Source: Phallusia mammillata (taxonomy: Eukaryota > Chordata > Ascidiacea > Phlebobranchia > Ascidiidae). From it: 64,000 bases of DNA. Shown piece by piece: positions 62,078 through 64,000 of this stretch (position 1 is its first letter; the number at the start of each line of letters is the position of its first letter). The stretch lies in NCBI GenBank assembly GCA_003260075.1, contig QLIY01000033.1:124322-188321 (forward strand), given 5' to 3'. A program made the position numbers and the translations under genes. The notes beneath the pieces were generated by a model that worked only from the letters and a program-made list of their open reading frames with translations, had not been told where the DNA came from and did no database searches.

Positions 62078-62277
62078 GGGAATGATGCTGGCATAAAAGC
62101 AACGAAACGTGTCGAAACTGCAACCTGTTTTGGTTTTTGTTTTGTTTATGACGTCAAACACACAATTGTTGGCAGTAAATGTATGTCCAGTATTGTGTAC
62201 AATTGGATTGTACTGTAATAAATGGTTATTTTAGGTGATACAAGAGCAACAACTTGACGAAACATTTCATAAACGTT

Positions 62278-62392
62278 GCTAAACCAATAATAACGTTAAA
62301 GCAAAGTGTTTCTTTTTTCAACATTAGTGGGGGGGGGGGTTGCGAAACCAATAATAACGTTAAAGCAAAGTGTTTCTTTTTTCAACATTAGT
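62278..62392. repeat. Direct repeat pair linked by G11
   Basis: Copies 62278-62328 and 62342-62392 (51 bp) flank eleven G at 62329-62339. The only clear difference is gctaaacc versus gcgaaacc. Confidence 0.9.
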
Positions 62393-63387
62393 TTTAAAAA
62401 ATGTAAAATTTTTTTGAAGAATTTGACGAACGTTTCATTCTATTAAAAGTGTATTGTGCTTTGAGTTGGGGCTCGTGTGGTTGCACGCATTAGTGACGTC
62501 ACCTCGCATTTTTGCATAACTCGGCACCTATGTACAGGGTATTTTGGAATGCATTGTATTTCTGATTTTAATTTGGTAACTTGTTTTGGATGTGGCAGCG
62601 TATAATTACCACGTGGCCTCATACACGGTTCACTTGGTAACGGTATTGCTGTCAATGGAACAACTTCTCCTTTTAAAACCAACCTCTTGTGGCTTTGGCT
62701 AGTTAAATCCCAATAGCTAACTTTGTTGGGGTGTGAGGGTTATTGGTTTCCTTCGCTGCAAAGCGAAGAATTTACGTGCTCCAGGTCCATTCAATCAGAA
62801 AGGTCTGAAACCATTTCGGTTTGTACGTACTTCGACATACGACAACGTACGTATAAAGTCGGTGTGACATTTGTGTCAAATTTTTGTTGACAAATGTTTG
62901 TAAGTATGGATGTTGTTTATCCATAGGGAGTTATTTGTGGACATCTGTATCTTGGGTATATGCCTGGTGATTATGTTTCTCTCAAAGACCCGAACGAGTA
63001 AGGATTGGCCCAATGTCACTAGCGTTGCTCCTCTTAAAGCTTTCGGATTAGCGACTGTTATACGTCGTATTTTTTGTTTTTGGCTAGTCAATGCTTTGGT
63101 CGTGATAGTGTATAATTTCCACGGGACCTTAACACACTGTGATACGTTTTGCTTGACTATTTAATGTCACTAGAACAACATCACTTTTTTGGAGATTACG
63201 CCTTTGTGGCTGGGTTTTGGTAGTTAAAACGTTTTTTAAGACTTGAAAAAGTAACCCCGTGTTGAGCTTTGCGTGGCCAGTTTTTTGAAAAAATGAGGGC
63301 ACCAGTGTCAAGACAAATCGGTTTCTTGGTTCGGGGAGATTTCTTTCCATCCCGGCTTCTGCACAAGGACTAGACTAGGCCATAACA

Positions 63388-63390
<3 letters not shown>

Positions 63391-63429
<39 letters not shown>
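63391..63429. repeat. 39-nt pure G run
   Basis: Uninterrupted G with no evident flanking duplication, in gene-free sequence. Confidence 0.95.
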
Positions 63430-63431
<2 letters not shown>

Positions 63432-63897
63432 GCACAAAACACAACAAACAACTTACCAACTGTTTTGCCATAGCGGGTTTCGTATTTATATCGTACTTGA
63501 AAGGCCGAACCAGTTCCACACGACAATTAAATATTTCCCAATTTAGTTTGGAAATAAAACACATTAAAGTTAAAGCCAAACTTACCAGTACAATGCAAAT
63601 GTGGCCGCTTAAGTCAAATCAGTTGAAGAACTCAGCAATTTGTTGCTTACCAGTTGCCAATGATTACCCAAGTATTCAAATGAAATTCCTTGCCCTGAAA
63701 TGTTGTTACATTTACACTACGCCTCTTAGCAGCAAGAACGCACCAGGAGGTATGAAGTTACGAAACAATTGCAACATACATAGCAAGCAGGCAATTGCGG
63801 TCACCCAGTGGAATACCAATTGTCTTTTCGATTATGACGTTTAAAACAATTGTTACGTTCCATAATTTTTTAGTTTATGCAGCCTGATGGTTGGTAA

Positions 63898-64000
63898 TAG
63901 TGATGCACCGAACCCGGCTAAAAAGGTTCGGGCCGACACCGAATGTTCGGCCATGAGGCCGAATAGTTTCGGCCGAGACGCAATTGCAACAAAAGTATTA
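63898..64000 (+). mobile_element. Left end of a hAT-like element, cut by the window edge
   Basis: Starts TAGTGATGCACCGAACCC, then ggttcgggccgacaccgaa and gttcggccatgaggccgaa repeats. TAGTGATG-type termini are common in hAT elements and resemble the one at 29565. The right end lies beyond the window. Confidence 0.6.

Larger units (their letters stand above)
60753..64000. other. Region downstream of IARS2: relics and repeats
   Basis: No complete gene seen. Minus-strand frames at 61288-61557 (with KTENVWKQTKTERGKFATN), about 61640-61890 (TVTKLTEKQKVEVKRQL), 62443-62682 and 62876-63091 have protein-like composition but no consistent splicing or recognised domain. Other content: the 61945-62077 repeat, a G-linked duplication at 62278, a 39-nt G run at 63391 and a truncated hAT end at 63898. 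Confidence 0.4.

Overview
The window is animal nuclear DNA: AT-rich, with GT-AG introns of roughly 50 bp to 2 kb, AATAAA signals and eight recognisable or well-supported genes in 64 kb. Compact genes full of small hAT-type MITEs suggest an invertebrate deuterostome; an ascidian tunicate is my best guess from gene style, not proof. I followed splice phases by hand, and most gene models close exactly in frame.

Layout: (1) 1.1-5.4 kb, minus: an eight-exon secreted serpin with an Arg-Ser reactive site. (2) 5.4-10.3 kb: no gene seen. (3) 10.3-16.5 kb, plus: an SLF1 (ANKRD32)-like SMC5/6 localisation factor with an NSE5-like region, ankyrin repeats and a C-terminal domain. (4) 16.8-24.2 kb, minus: a small secreted protein, a secreted FN3-like/LDL-receptor-A protein, and a C2-like protein of unknown function. 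(5) 27.0-31.0 kb, plus: RANBP1. (6) 32.4-39.0 kb, minus: gamma-glutamyltransferase with two alternative first exons. (7) 44.1-47.7 kb, plus: ELOVL4-type fatty acid elongase. (8) 51.0-51.7 kb, minus: FKBP2. (9) 54.0-60.8 kb, plus: mitochondrial isoleucyl-tRNA synthetase (IARS2). After 60.8 kb I see only repeats and relics. These are unrelated housekeeping and secreted genes; nothing suggests a co-regulated cluster.

Two kinds of non-genic structure dominate. First, a dozen or more non-autonomous hAT-like elements (about 260-1110 bp, TIRs of the CAGgGgT/CAGTGGTTCT/TAGTGATGGG kind, 8-bp target duplications, several exact), including one nested inside another. Second, at least 14 long pure C or G runs. 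Eight of these lie between near-identical direct repeats of about 37-118 bp, and one breaks the reading frame of an IARS2 exon. All runs are C on the plus strand from 29 to 39.5 kb and all are G from 50 to 63.4 kb. I think most are assembly joins between diverged alleles filled with poly-G, but this must be tested on reads. The exact 8-mer TGACGTCA also occurs about 20 times, far above composition expectation.

I found no convincing new multi-gene system. The most unusual items are the homopolymer-linked duplications, the shared-start alternative first exons of the transferase, the uncharacterised C2-like and FN3/LDLa proteins, and an inverted-repeat element at 43.0-43.4 kb.
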